A stretch of DNA of 27,700 nt, from contig JAEDMN010000011.1 in NCBI GenBank assembly GCA_016302985.1, positions 1 through 27,700 of the forward strand, written 5' to 3'. The translations under genes and the position numbers were made by a program. Under the pieces are notes generated by a model. The model did no database searches and was not told where the DNA came from. It saw only the letters and a list, made by a program, of their open reading frames with translations. Below, in pieces: positions 6,956 through 16,100 of the stretch (position 1 is the stretch's first letter; the number at the start of each line of letters is the position of its first letter). This DNA comes from Kiritimatiellia bacterium (GTDB lineage: Bacteria > Verrucomicrobiota > Kiritimatiellia > RFP12 > UBA1067).

Positions 6956-8359
6956 TTACTTCGCGCCGAAGAAGTACCGGTTGGCGTTGTTGTAGGAGAT
7001 GTCGGAGACGATCCCGCCCACCCAGGCGACGTCGTTCGGGATCTCGCCGCGCTCCATCTCCTCGCCGAGCTTGCCGCAGAGGATGCGGCGGAAGTACTCG
7101 TGGCGGGTGTAGCTGAGGAAGCTGCGGCTGTCCGTGAGCATGCCGACGAAGTTGCCGAGGCAGCCGAGCGCCGACAGCGCCTCGATCTGCTTCTTCATGC
7201 CGTCCTTCTGGTCCAGGAACCACCAGGCCGCGCCGAGCTGCAGCTTGCCGCGGTCCGGGCCCTTCTGGAAGCAGCCCATCAGCGTCGCCAGCATCTCGTT
7301 GTCCTTCGGGTTGAGGGAGTAGAGGACCGTCCGCGGCAGCGACCCGTCCTGCTCGAGACGGTCGAACAGGCGCGACAGGCTCTCCGTCACGCTCCAGTCG
7401 CCGATGCAGTCGAACCCGGTGTCCGGCCCGAGCTTCCTGAACATGCCCGTGTTGTTGTCCCGCAGGCAGCAATAGTGCAGCTGCGTCGACCAGTTCGCCT
7501 TCGCGTCGGCGCGGAGCCCCTCGTACAGCCACGCGCTCTTGAACTTGAGCGCCTCGGCCGGGGTCGCGACCCCGCCCTCGCGGACCTTCCTGAACGCCGC
7601 CCGCACCTCGCCCTCGGTGTACGGCGCCGCGAAGATCTCGGTCACGCCGTAGTCGGAGATCACGCACCCGCGGCTCTCGAAGAACGCATGCCGCTTGTCC
7701 ATCGCGTCCAGGAAGTCGTCCCACGTCTTCACCGGCATGCCCGCCGCCGCGGACAGCTTGTCCATCCAGTCGTTCCACACGGCGGGGTTGTCGATCTTGC
7801 TCGCCTTGTCGCTGCGCCACGCCGGGAGGACCTTGACCTCGAAGCCCGAATCCGCCACCGCCTTGTGGTGCTCGAGCGAGTCGACCGGGTCGTCCGTCGT
7901 GCACACGGCCTTCACGTTGGACCGCGTCATCAGCCCGCGCGCCGAGAAGCCCGGCTCCGCCATCTGCGCGTTGCAGCGCGCCCAGATGTCCTCCGCCGTC
8001 GCCCGGCAGAGACGGTCCGTCACGCCGAAGTACCGCGCGAGCTCGAGGTGCGACCAGTCGAACAACGGGTTCTTGAGCAGCACCTCCATCGTCTCGGCGA
8101 ACTTCACGAACTTGTCGTGCCAGCTGCCGTTCCCCGTGACGAACTGCTCGTCGACGCCGTTCGACCGCATCTGGCGCCACTTGTAGTGGTCGCCGCCCAG
8201 CCACACCTGCGCGATGTTCTCCCACCGCTTGTCCTCCGCGATCTCCGACGGCGGCAGATGGCAGTGGTAGTCGATGATCGGCATCTTCTCCGCGTAGTTG
8301 TGGTACAGCTCCTTCGCCGTCTCCGTCGTCAGCAGGAACTCGTCGTTGATGAAGGCCAT
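6956..8359 (-). CDS. uxaC: Glucuronate isomerase
   Basis: Cytoplasmic isomerase converting D-glucuronate to D-fructuronate and D-galacturonate to D-tagaturonate, the first step of hexuronate catabolism. It has 467 residues, matching the ~470 of E. coli UxaC. Amidohydrolase-like features include the metal-binding IIDYHCHLPPSEIA near residues 25-38, LARYFG, CTTDDPVDSLEHH, LPAWRSDK, and SRSFLSYTRHEYFRR near the C-terminus. ATG at 8359 follows AGGAGAG by 7 nt and lies about 36 nt below an extended -10; longer in-frame extensions upstream of that promoter are not credible. It sits downstream of the secreted esterase and GH2-like lipoprotein genes, consistent with use of uronic-acid-containing glycans. 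No other uxa/uxu genes are in the window. Confidence 0.95.
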   Translation of the reverse strand: MAFINDEFLLTTETAKELYHNYAEKMPIIDYHCHLPPSEIAEDKRWENIAQVWLGGDHYKWRQMRSNGVDEQFVTGNGSWHDKFVKFAETMEVLLKNPLFDWSHLELARYFGVTDRLCRATAEDIWARCNAQMAEPGFSARGLMTRSNVKAVCTTDDPVDSLEHHKAVADSGFEVKVLPAWRSDKASKIDNPAVWNDWMDKLSAAAGMPVKTWDDFLDAMDKRHAFFESRGCVISDYGVTEIFAAPYTEGEVRAAFRKVREGGVATPAEALKFKSAWLYEGLRADAKANWSTQLHYCCLRDNNTGMFRKLGPDTGFDCIGDWSVTESLSRLFDRLEQDGSLPRTVLYSLNPKDNEMLATLMGCFQKGPDRGKLQLGAAWWFLDQKDGMKKQIEALSALGCLGNFVGMLTDSRSFLSYTRHEYFRRILCGKLGEEMERGEIPNDVAWVGGIVSDISYNNANRYFFGAK

Positions 8360-8395
8360 GGCATGCTCTCCTGAAATGCGATTTTCGATTGACGG

Positions 8396-8404
8396 ATTAT
8401 AGCA
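8396..8404 (-). promoter_or_regulatory. Promoter of uxaC, extended -10
   Basis: TGC-TATAAT reads on the minus strand at 8404-8396. The expected start near 8389 gives a ~30-nt leader containing AGGAGAG before the uxaC ATG. No convincing -35 hexamer is present at 16-18 bp. Confidence 0.65.
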
Positions 8405-8476
8405 TAAATGCCAGCCGTCCGCACTTCGTCTGGCTGCGCGACGGTCCCGCACCAGGAAGCCGCGTTTGGTTCGGGG

Positions 8477-8499
8477 GCGCGCCGGTCCCCGGTGCGCGC
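8477..8499. repeat. GC-rich hairpin between ncRNA terminator and uxaC promoter
   Basis: Six-base arms GCGCGC close an imperfect stem with CGG/CCG inside. A similar, perfect hairpin (GCGCGCCGG ... CCGGCGCGC) lies at 27554-27574. Neither is followed by a T run in either direction, so they do not look like terminators. Function unknown. Confidence 0.4.
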
Positions 8500-8504
8500 A
8501 GGGT

Positions 8505-8538
8505 AAAAAAAAAGGACGCGCTCTCCCGATCCGCATCC
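8505..8538 (-). terminator. Intrinsic terminator of the ncRNA unit
   Basis: Minus-strand GGATGCG (8538-8532) pairs with CGCGTCC (8520-8514), 7 bp with one U-G pair, around an 11-nt loop, directly followed by nine T (8513-8505). Confidence 0.75.
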
Positions 8539-8731
8539 TCTGGAGGCCTTCGGAGCCCATTGATGGATGCCGACACGAAAGGCGCGCCTAACCGGCGCGT
8601 CTTCGCGTACGGACGCCCATCAATTGAAAATTCCGAAGTTTCCAGAGAACGTCGCGCGCGTTAACGCCTAAATCGCTGCGTCCGCGGCCGGCTTCCCGCC
8701 GGTCCGCGAACTATGTCCACCCTCGCGGGAT
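8505..8731 (-). ncRNA. Unidentified structured RNA (~227 nt) with its own promoter and terminator
   Basis: A strong promoter predicts a start at A8731 and a stem with nine T ends the unit at 8505. In between, no credible protein frame with a ribosome site is seen, but the RNA folds strongly. A 5' hairpin (8711-8680) pairs GUUCGCGG/CCGCGGAC and CCGGC/GCCGG around a GGGAA loop. Three collinear perfect 7-bp helices then build a long rod: 8647-8641 with 8544-8538 (CUCUGGA/UCCAGAG), 8638-8632 with 8554-8548 (CUUCGGA/UCCGAAG) and 8623-8617 with 8566-8560 (UUGAUGG/CCAUCAA). They are separated by small internal loops and capped by a CGCGCC-GGUUA-GGCGCG hairpin. I see none of the conserved sequences of tmRNA, RNase P RNA or SRP RNA. 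A 6S-like regulator is possible because of the long interrupted rod, but not shown. The 3'-most helix overlaps the terminator stem by one base. Confidence 0.65.
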
Positions 8732-8737
8732 GCCGAG

Positions 8738-8766
8738 ATTATACCACCTCGCCCCCGCCGGCACAA
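8738..8766 (-). promoter_or_regulatory. Promoter of the ncRNA
   Basis: TGG-TATAAT (8746-8738) with TTGTGC (8766-8761) at 17 bp. It is the best-matched promoter in the window and drives a region without a protein gene. Confidence 0.7.
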
Positions 8767-8800
8767 TCGCCTTCCGCGCAAAGAATCCACGGCCGCCCGG

Positions 8801-8836
8801 GATTTCACTTCGGACCGGTCCGAAGCGAAGTCGCAC
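8801..8836. repeat. Palindromic repeat, copy 1
   Basis: An 18-base perfect palindrome, CTTCGGACCGGTCCGAAG (8808-8825), is followed by CGAAGTCGCAC. From TTCGGACCG to TCGCAC it matches the copy at 27581-27615 with only three substitutions. It lies between the GH2-like gene's stop and the ncRNA promoter, with no T run on either side. Confidence 0.6.
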
Positions 8837-8873
8837 AGGCCTTCGCGTGCCGGGGACATTCCCGCGGGGACTC

Positions 8874-11800
8874 CTACCACCGGTAGTAGCGGTAGGGGTC
8901 GTCCTCGGGGACGGGGACGTCGCGGTACTGGATCTTCCCGGTCCGCGACACGCAGCCGAGATTGCCCAGGAGGCGCGCGAGCATCGCGTCCGCGCGGCGC
9001 CGCGAGGTGCGCAGGTACGGCTTCGCCTCGGCGTCGATGCACCACGGCGGCACCTGCCAGAAGACGATCGACCCCCTGCCGTGCCGCACGACGCGGATCG
9101 CCGCGTTGCCGTCCGCCGCCGGCTCCGTGAACGCGTCGAAGGACATCGCGCCGTGCCACTGCCAGTCGGCGTTGGAGAGGCCCGCGAGCTCGGCGGGGAT
9201 CTTCTCGATGCGCGCCGCGTGGCAGCCGTTCGTGGACGCCAGCGCGAGCTTCACGGGACTCCACTGCGCGACCTCCTCCGCCGTCAGGCCGAGGCAGAGC
9301 GCCTTCCCGCCCTTCGCAATGCGGTCGAGGAAATCGGCCGGCTTCTTCGCCCCCGACGAGACGACGTACACGCCGCTCTCCCCCTCGTCCGGGTCCTGCT
9401 TGATGCCGACGTTCAGGTCACGCCCGAGAATCCACGCCTTCTGCCCGATGGCCCGCGGTCCCTTCGGCCAGACCACCGGGTCCGCCAGCCGCGCGACGAG
9501 CCGGTTCACGAGGTCGTCCGCCACCGGGTCGGAGACGGTTCGCGCCGTGACGTCGAACTGGCAGAACGTGATCCGCCCGCGCTCGACCGTCCAGTCCAGC
9601 AGCGGCGCGTACTGCAGGTCGAACCCGCCGTCCGCGTACGCCTTCCAGTCGCCGACGGACGGCTTTTCGGGAATCACGCTCGCCACCGCGCCGCGGTTCC
9701 GGCACCGCCAGACGCGCGTGTTGCGGAAGCCGCTCCAGGGACGCGAATGGTAGGCGGCCTCGGTCGCGGGGATGTCCTCGAGGTACGGGGGGACGAGCGT
9801 CGCCTCGCCGTTCCAGTCCCGCAGCATCGCCTCCGTCAGGCCCAGCCGCTTCTCGGGGAAGCGCGGGAAGGCGTTCCGCAGACCGTACTCCTGCGCCCGG
9901 AACCCGAGCGCGTCCAGCGCCGCGCGGTCCTGCTCGAACACGAGCACGCGCCCGGACTGCCGCGCCGCCGGCACGACCACGCGGTCCAGAACCTCCCGCG
10001 TCAGGCAGCCCCGGCCGACCACCAGGCGCAGGTTGGCCGCCGCGCCCTCCATCTTCTCAAGCCGCGCGTAGCGGATGCCGAGGCGGTCGAACTCCTTCGC
10101 CGTCAACCCCGCGGGATCGTAGAGGACGAGGCCCTTCACCTGCGCCGTCGCCGCGGGGGCGTAGGCCTCCAGTGCGAAGCGGTCGCGCTGCACCCCGCCG
10201 TCCGCGAACGTGAACGCCGCGCACATCTCGTACGCCCCCGCCTTCGCCGGCAGCGTGAAGGCGACGGGCACGTCGCGGCGCCCGCCCGCGGGCACCGTCA
10301 CGACGCCCGTGCGCGTCTCCTTCCCGAGCGCGCAGCTCCACTTCACCTCCTGCGGCACGCGGCGGTCGTTGAGCACGACGAGCGTCTTGCGGACCTCCTC
10401 GCCCGGACGGTAGTGGTGCCGCTTGTCGGTGAAGACGTCCGCGCCGCCGATGAACGCGCAGTCCTCCCGGTTCCAGCGCACGAGCGTCTCGCCGACCGAC
10501 GTGCGGACCCAGTCGGACTCCTCGCCCAGGCCGGTGTCCCAGCCGCCGTCGCCCAGGTAGTCCGGCACGACGCCCGGGTTCTTGAGTCCCTCCCAGCGCC
10601 GCGGATTCTCCCGCCGCGCCGTCCTGGACACCTGCCGGTGGAACGCCTCCTGGTCCCACGGCAGCATCGCCGTGATCCCCCAGGCGCGGTGGCTGCGCCA
10701 GTTGTCGTCCATGTACGCCGCCTGCACGCCCTGGTAGTTGTTCGTCAGCGCGCGGAGCGGCTGGCTGAGCGTGCTCCAGAAGAACGGCTCGCCCTTCGCC
10801 CAGAGCCGCTCCTCGTGGTCCAGCGCCCGTACGGTCTCCGGCGTGTCGCCCTCGTACGCCGCGTCCCCGCGCAGCGCCGCCGCGAACTCGCTCGCCCACA
10901 GGCTCTGGTAGCCCGCCTTGCGCCAGATGAAGAGCGGACCCCGGTAGCTCGACCAGCTCGAGATGTGCGGCATGCCCCACTCGACGAAGAAGAGCGGCTT
11001 CACGCCCTCCGCGCTCCAGTGCGCCAGCCAGTCGCTGCGCTCCTGCACGGGCGCCCAGTTCAGATAGATGTTGACGGTGTGGAAGTCGTCCAGGTTGCCG
11101 GACTCGTGATGGTAGACGGGACGCGTCGGATCGAGCGCCCGCGCGATCGCCGCGGCGATCTGCGCCTGGTCGCGGTTGCGGAACTTCCGCTCGCCCGGCG
11201 TCCGCGGGTCGTAGACGCCGTCGATGCGCAGCGGGTTCATGTCGCCCACGTACCCCGTCGCGTTGTGGCTCATCGCGTAGCTGACCACGCTCGGATGGTT
11301 CCGCGCGCGGCGGACGCACCACTTCGCCAGTTCGCGGTAGCGCGCGGCGGTCGCGGGGTCGTCGAGCTTCATGCCGAAGTCGCGGATGTGCGGCAGCGAA
11401 AAGGAGAAAAGCAGGCCCGTCTCGTCGCACGCGTCCAGCAGCGCGTCCATGTACCCGACCGTGCCCGGCGAGAAGTCGTAGTTGCCCGCGATGACGAAGT
11501 TGAAGCCCTCCGCCTTCACGCGCCGGCACATCCTCAGGCACGTCTCCCGGCAGGTCAGCCCCGCGCCGCCGTTCATGTTCCGGTTGTAGAGCGCGCGCAG
11601 GTGGATCGGCGTGCCGTTGAGCAGGAGGTCGCGTCCCGCGCACCGCACGTCGCGGAAGCCGAACCGGAACGGCAGGCATTCGTCGAGGCGCGCCCCGGAT
11701 GCGTCCAGCAGCGCGAGCCGGCACGTGTAGAGGTTCCCGGGCGCATGGACGTCCCAGAGCCTCGGCGCGGGGAACGGACACGTGAACGAGAGCGTCCCGT

Positions 11801-12992
11801 CCACGGCCTTCAGCGCACCGCTCCGGCATTCGCGGCCCCCCACCTGCGCGACCAGCGTGTACGCGCCGTCCGCCAGGTTCTCGCACTCCGCCACGAACGT
11901 GATGTTCGACGCCGCCGTGTCGCAGCGCACCGTCGCGTCCGCGATCCGCGCCCCCGCCGGCAGCACGTCGAGGTAGACGTCGCCCGTCACGCCGGGGAAC
12001 TTGACCGACGACTTGCGCTTCGCCGCGCGGTCGGGCGCGTTGAAGTCCAGCGTCTCGGGATTCAGCGGATGGCACGTCACGTGCAGCGCGAGGGACTGCT
12101 TCGCCCCGGGCTTGACGAACGGCGTGATGTCCGCCTCGCCGCCCGGGAAGACGACGGACGCCGCCTCGCGGCCGTCCACGTACACGACCGCCCGCGTCGC
12201 GAGGCCGGTGAACGTCACGCGCACGCGTTTCCCCGCGGCGGACTCCGGCATCGTGAAATCGCGGCGGTACCAGACGTCCTCCGCGAGGTTCGCCTTCACC
12301 CCGTGGTCCTCGAACCAGGGCGACAGCCACGTCTCCTGGTCGCCCGGATGGGACGTCAGGACGGACGGCACCTTGCCCCAGCCCCAGTTGTCCCGCGCGC
12401 CCGGCACCGCGCCCGCGGTGTCGTTCGTGAGCGCGGGCCGCAGCCCCCACAGGCCGTTCAGGCACCAGCGCGTCCGCGCCGCGGTGGACTCCTTCCACGC
12501 GCCGTCCAGGCTCCACGGGTCCGCCGGCGCCCCCTCCGGCAGCGGCGCGTTGCACGGCTCCTTCGCCCGGTTCCGCTTCACCTCGAGCACGAGCGGACCG
12601 TACTCGGCCACGCCCTCCGTGCCGAAGTTGTGCTGCGCGAACGTGAGCTTCACGGCGCCTTCGGGAATCGGGAAGTCGCGCACGCAGTCGGTCCACTCCG
12701 TCGTCCCGTGGAAGCCGAAGACGTTCGGCCAGCCGCCGACCATCTTCCCGTCCGCGCGGTGGAAGGACATCGGGATGCGGCCGTCCATCCACCCCTCCTT
12801 CCCGCGGACGAGCCCCGTCGTCTTCATGCGCGTCCGCAGCGTGAGCACGCCCCACTCGGGCCGGAGCGGGACGTTGTAGGACACCCCCTTCCCGGGGCCG
12901 AACGAGAAGGACTTCCGGACGTTCAGGATTTCCTGCGCGCCGCAGGCGAGAAGGGAGATGAAGGAGACGAGGACGAAGGAATTGACTTTCAT
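8874..12992 (-). CDS. Secreted GH2-like lipoprotein (beta-galactosidase/glucuronidase superfamily)
   Basis: Encodes 1372 residues. The N-terminus MKVNSFVLVSFISLLACG is a lipoprotein signal with lipobox LLAC, so the mature protein should be membrane-anchored after LspA. Order of parts: a beta-sandwich-like region (~20-165), a GH2 sugar-binding jelly roll (~165-320; VWYRRDFTMP ... VVYVDGREA), an Ig-like linker, a TIM barrel (~470-780), further beta domains, and a ~400-residue C-terminal region I do not recognise. The barrel has FFVEWGMPH with the likely nucleophile Glu671. At the usual acid/base position, after NHPSVVSYAM, the sequence is SHN577-A578 where GH2 enzymes normally have Asn-Glu. It may belong to a subgroup with a different proton donor or may be non-catalytic. 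ATG at 12992 is the only start giving a signal peptide; it lies 6 nt after a -10, so the mRNA may be leaderless. Substrate is unknown. Confidence 0.85.
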   Translation of the reverse strand: MKVNSFVLVSFISLLACGAQEILNVRKSFSFGPGKGVSYNVPLRPEWGVLTLRTRMKTTGLVRGKEGWMDGRIPMSFHRADGKMVGGWPNVFGFHGTTEWTDCVRDFPIPEGAVKLTFAQHNFGTEGVAEYGPLVLEVKRNRAKEPCNAPLPEGAPADPWSLDGAWKESTAARTRWCLNGLWGLRPALTNDTAGAVPGARDNWGWGKVPSVLTSHPGDQETWLSPWFEDHGVKANLAEDVWYRRDFTMPESAAGKRVRVTFTGLATRAVVYVDGREAASVVFPGGEADITPFVKPGAKQSLALHVTCHPLNPETLDFNAPDRAAKRKSSVKFPGVTGDVYLDVLPAGARIADATVRCDTAASNITFVAECENLADGAYTLVAQVGGRECRSGALKAVDGTLSFTCPFPAPRLWDVHAPGNLYTCRLALLDASGARLDECLPFRFGFRDVRCAGRDLLLNGTPIHLRALYNRNMNGGAGLTCRETCLRMCRRVKAEGFNFVIAGNYDFSPGTVGYMDALLDACDETGLLFSFSLPHIRDFGMKLDDPATAARYRELAKWCVRRARNHPSVVSYAMSHNATGYVGDMNPLRIDGVYDPRTPGERKFRNRDQAQIAAAIARALDPTRPVYHHESGNLDDFHTVNIYLNWAPVQERSDWLAHWSAEGVKPLFFVEWGMPHISSWSSYRGPLFIWRKAGYQSLWASEFAAALRGDAAYEGDTPETVRALDHEERLWAKGEPFFWSTLSQPLRALTNNYQGVQAAYMDDNWRSHRAWGITAMLPWDQEAFHRQVSRTARRENPRRWEGLKNPGVVPDYLGDGGWDTGLGEESDWVRTSVGETLVRWNREDCAFIGGADVFTDKRHHYRPGEEVRKTLVVLNDRRVPQEVKWSCALGKETRTGVVTVPAGGRRDVPVAFTLPAKAGAYEMCAAFTFADGGVQRDRFALEAYAPAATAQVKGLVLYDPAGLTAKEFDRLGIRYARLEKMEGAAANLRLVVGRGCLTREVLDRVVVPAARQSGRVLVFEQDRAALDALGFRAQEYGLRNAFPRFPEKRLGLTEAMLRDWNGEATLVPPYLEDIPATEAAYHSRPWSGFRNTRVWRCRNRGAVASVIPEKPSVGDWKAYADGGFDLQYAPLLDWTVERGRITFCQFDVTARTVSDPVADDLVNRLVARLADPVVWPKGPRAIGQKAWILGRDLNVGIKQDPDEGESGVYVVSSGAKKPADFLDRIAKGGKALCLGLTAEEVAQWSPVKLALASTNGCHAARIEKIPAELAGLSNADWQWHGAMSFDAFTEPAADGNAAIRVVRHGRGSIVFWQVPPWCIDAEAKPYLRTSRRRADAMLARLLGNLGCVSRTGKIQYRDVPVPEDDPYRYYRW

Positions 12993-12998
12993 GGGGAA

Positions 12999-13007
12999 AT
13001 TATAGCA
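12999..13007 (-). promoter_or_regulatory. Promoter of the GH2-like gene, predicted leaderless
   Basis: TGC-TATAAT (13007-12999) is followed by TTCCCC and then ATG at 12992. A start 7 nt below the -10 falls on the A of the start codon. There is no purine-rich ribosome site. It abuts the T-rich end of the upstream terminator. Confidence 0.65.
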
Positions 13008-13044
13008 AAACAGAGAACCCGGGTCCCACAAGGGAACCCGGGTT
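13007..13044 (-). terminator. Intrinsic terminator of the giant esterase gene
   Basis: Minus-strand AACCCGGGT-CCC (one bulged base, 13044-13032) pairs with GGGACCCGGGTT (13027-13016) around a UUGU loop, followed by CTCTGTTTT. The stem is about 12 bp and very GC-rich. The T run ends where the next gene's -10 region begins. Confidence 0.75.
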
Positions 13045-13052
13045 CGATGCGT

Positions 13053-13112
13053 CCAGTCAACAGGTTGGCCGGCTTGTCGGTCGACCGGCTGCACGGTTAA
13101 CCTGTCAACCGG
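13053..13112 (-). repeat. Long inverted repeat directly after the giant gene's stop
   Basis: Eighteen-base arms at 13112-13095 and 13070-13053 (CCGGTTGACAGGTTAACC against GGCCAACCTGTTGACTGG) pair at 16 of 18 positions in RNA, counting three G-U pairs. The loop contains the palindrome CGGTCGACCG. It begins at the base after the TAG stop and precedes the true terminator, so it may protect the 3' end of the very long mRNA. Confidence 0.6.
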
Positions 13113-16100
13113 CTACCGCAAGAGGATCGTCGTGCCGCGCGAGAAGACGTCCACCTCGGCCGCTTCGCTGAGCGCCACCGTGCCGTCCGCGTACATCGCG
13201 ACGACGTCGTAGTGGAAGGTGCCGGACTTCGCCGGGACGACCTCGCACCAGGACTCCGTCGCGCCCGGGATGGGCTCGCCGTTCCGACGCCACTGGTAGG
13301 AGACCGCGCCCTTCGCGAAGGCCGCGAGGTGGAACGGCGCCGAACCGACGGCGACCGACTTGTCCTCGGGCTGCAGCATGAATGCGCCCGGCGTCGGGAC
13401 CAGCTCCATCTCGCGGACAAGCACGTAGAGGTTCTTCACGCGGAACGAACGCGCGTTGTGGACGTGCGTCCAGTCGGTGTTGCCGCCGGCGTTGTTGCCG
13501 ACGCCGAGGCCGGGCTCCTGCGCGCTGTCCGGTCCGTTCGACGAGCCGAAGCTGTTGAACGCCCAGACCGTCTTCCGCTGGTCCGTCGCATGCACCTGCA
13601 TCGAGCCGTAGCCGACGCGCCTCGCGTCCGCGTTCGCGGTGTCGCCGAAGTCGAAGACGTTGCCGCTCGGGTCGGCGCCCGGGACGCCCTTCTGGTTGGG
13701 CTCGCTGTAGTTGCCCGGCCAGAACTCGAGGTTGCCGCGCGCGAAGTCGCCCGCAGTGACGTTCGGCGCCGTGCCGGAGGAGCCGACGCGCACGTGGAGG
13801 TTCTGGACGTACTGCTGCCAGAAGATGCCGCGCTCGACGGTCGGCACGCCGATCTTCGAGAGGTCCGCCGTGAAGGCGTCCATCGACGTCCACGCCCAGC
13901 TCTTCACGCCGTTCGTCGTCTCGAGCTCGAGGCAGTAGGCGACGCGGTCGAAGACCACGCCCGCGCGGAAGCGGCTCTCGTCCTGGCGATAGTTCGCGCC
14001 GCGGGCCGAAATCGCCGCGGAGTCCGGAATCTGCAGCTCGTTCACGAGCGTGTACCCGGCGGCCTCGTCCACCGCCGCCACGACCGCGGCCAGCTCGGCG
14101 CGCGGCGTCGTGAACGCGCGCGTCGTCGCCTTGCCCGTCAGGGGATCGGTGAAGGACACGGAGTGGGAGGTGTCCGCGGCCAGCGGCGCGGCGAACGCGA
14201 GCAGCACGTCGCGCGGCTCCGTCGGGGAGACCTTCGCGGAGACGACCGCGCCGGCCGTGCACGTGAAGTTCGCCGCCGCGGCCTGCGCGTCGGTGACCGG
14301 CTCGTCGAAGGTCGCGCACACCACGGCGCGGTCCGACGCGCCGCCGATCGCGCGGCGGAAGGAGGCGGCCGTCCGGACGGTCTCGTCCGCGACGTTCCAG
14401 CGCGCGAAGACGTAGAGCCTGCGCGAGGTGTAGTTCGCCGCCGTCCACGTGTGCGTCCAGTCCTTGTTCGAGCCGGCGTTCGAGCCGATGCCCACGCAGA
14501 GGCCGTTCGCATCCTGGCTGTTGAAGTTGTTCAGCGCCCAGAGCGTCTGCTTCGCGCCGTGGTCGTGCACCTGCATGCAGCCGTAGGCGCCGCCCGTGCC
14601 GGGCGTGTCGTCGTAGTCGAAGTCGGACCCGCTGCCGCCGAGGCCGAGCTTGACGCCGGCCGAGTAGTTGTAGCGGCAGAACTCGATGTTGCCCGTCGCG
14701 ACGCCCCTGCGGGACGGCACGGAGGCGACGTTGGACTCGACGTCGAGGTTCTCCACCGTGCGCCAGTTCACGAAGTTGTGCGGGATGGAGATGCCGTCCA
14801 GCCTGTTCGTAAAGGCGTCCATCGCCGTCCACACCCAGGTCGTGTTGCCGGACTTGTCGACGAGCTCGAGCATGTAGGCGAGGCGCGCCGGGGCGGACCC
14901 GCGGTAGGCGTGCTGCAGCTTCGCCGCGTTGTTCACGACGTGGCAGGCCGTGTTGGACGCGGCGTCGTTGAACTTCGGCTTCGCGGGCAGGTCCACCGTG
15001 TAGACGTGCTCGAACCCGGCGGCGTCCGCCACGCGCTCCGTGACCGCGGCCGGGGCCGGGCACGCGACCGCGTCCGCGGCGGGACGCACGAAGACGAGCA
15101 GGCGGCGGGAGAGGTAGTTCGGCGCGTTGTCCGCGAACGTCCAGTCCTGGTTCCACGCGTTGGCGGCGTCGTTGCCGATGCCCACGCACGGCGCGCTGCC
15201 GTCCACGCCCCAGTGGTTGATCGCGAACAGGGTCTGCTTCGCGCCGTGGTTGTGCACCTGGAAGCAGCCGTAGCCCGCGCTGTCGCTGGAGCGGGTGTCG
15301 CCGAAGTCGTACCAGCCCGCGTTCGCGTTGGGAATGTTGACCGCGTTCGCCTGCATGTAGTCGCTGCGCCACATCTCGATGTTGCCGGTGGCGATGCCCG
15401 TCCCCTGCGTGATGCCCGAGACGTTGCTCTTCACCTCCATGTCCTCGACCGTCTGCTGCGAGTAGGCGCCGGCCATGATCGGAATGCCGGTGCGGTCGAC
15501 GGCGGCGACGTGCGGCGCGAAGGCCGTCCACACGTACTGCGTCGTGTAGTCGCCGCGGACGAGCTCGAAGTAGTAGCCGACGCGGTCGAACGAGCCGGTG
15601 AAGAACTTCGCGTCGTTCACGTCGTACATCCTGTCCGCGCCCTTCGCCTGCCAGTCGCCCTTCACGGGCACCGCAAGGTCGTAGACGAGCTTGAAGCCTT
15701 TGAGCGAGTCGCCGAGGCGCTCCGCGACGGCGGGGACGACGTAGTCCGCGACGGCGAGCGTCACCGGCGCCGGCATCTTCGTGCCGCGCATCGTGTCGAT
15801 GCAGACGCCGGAGACCGTCACCTCGAGGCCCTCGGCCGCGACGGGCGCGTCGAAGGAGAGGCGGACGACCTTCGCGTCCGTCGGCAGGATCTCGGCGGCC
15901 GCGGGGACGGAGCCGTCGCTCAGCGCGAAGCAGGGCGCGAGCTTCTGGGCCGGATCGGGCACGCGGTCGAATGCGACGAGCATCTGGCGGCCGCTCGGCG
16001 CGAGGCGCGCGGAGACCGGCGTCACGACCGGCTCGGCCGCCACGTCGGGCATCGCCCACACCTCGAGGCGGCGCACCTCGTACGAGGCCGAGTTCGCGCT

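Noticed and set aside
8477..8499. GC hairpin next to an A/T run, considered as a terminator
   Set aside because: In either direction the T run is on the wrong side of this stem; the nine T belong to the neighbouring ncRNA terminator.
8389..8664. Possible 91-residue plus-strand gene between uxaC and the ncRNA promoter
   Set aside because: Its start lies inside the uxaC promoter region, it has no ribosome site, and it crosses the paired helices of the putative RNA.
8668..9264. Minus-strand frame overlapping the end of the GH2-like gene
   Set aside because: Out-of-frame shadow of the GH2-like C-terminus that continues through the ncRNA promoter; Arg-rich, no domain.
8730..13100. Long plus-strand open frame opposite the GH2-like gene
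   Set aside because: Same antisense effect; low-complexity Arg-rich translation with no start signal.
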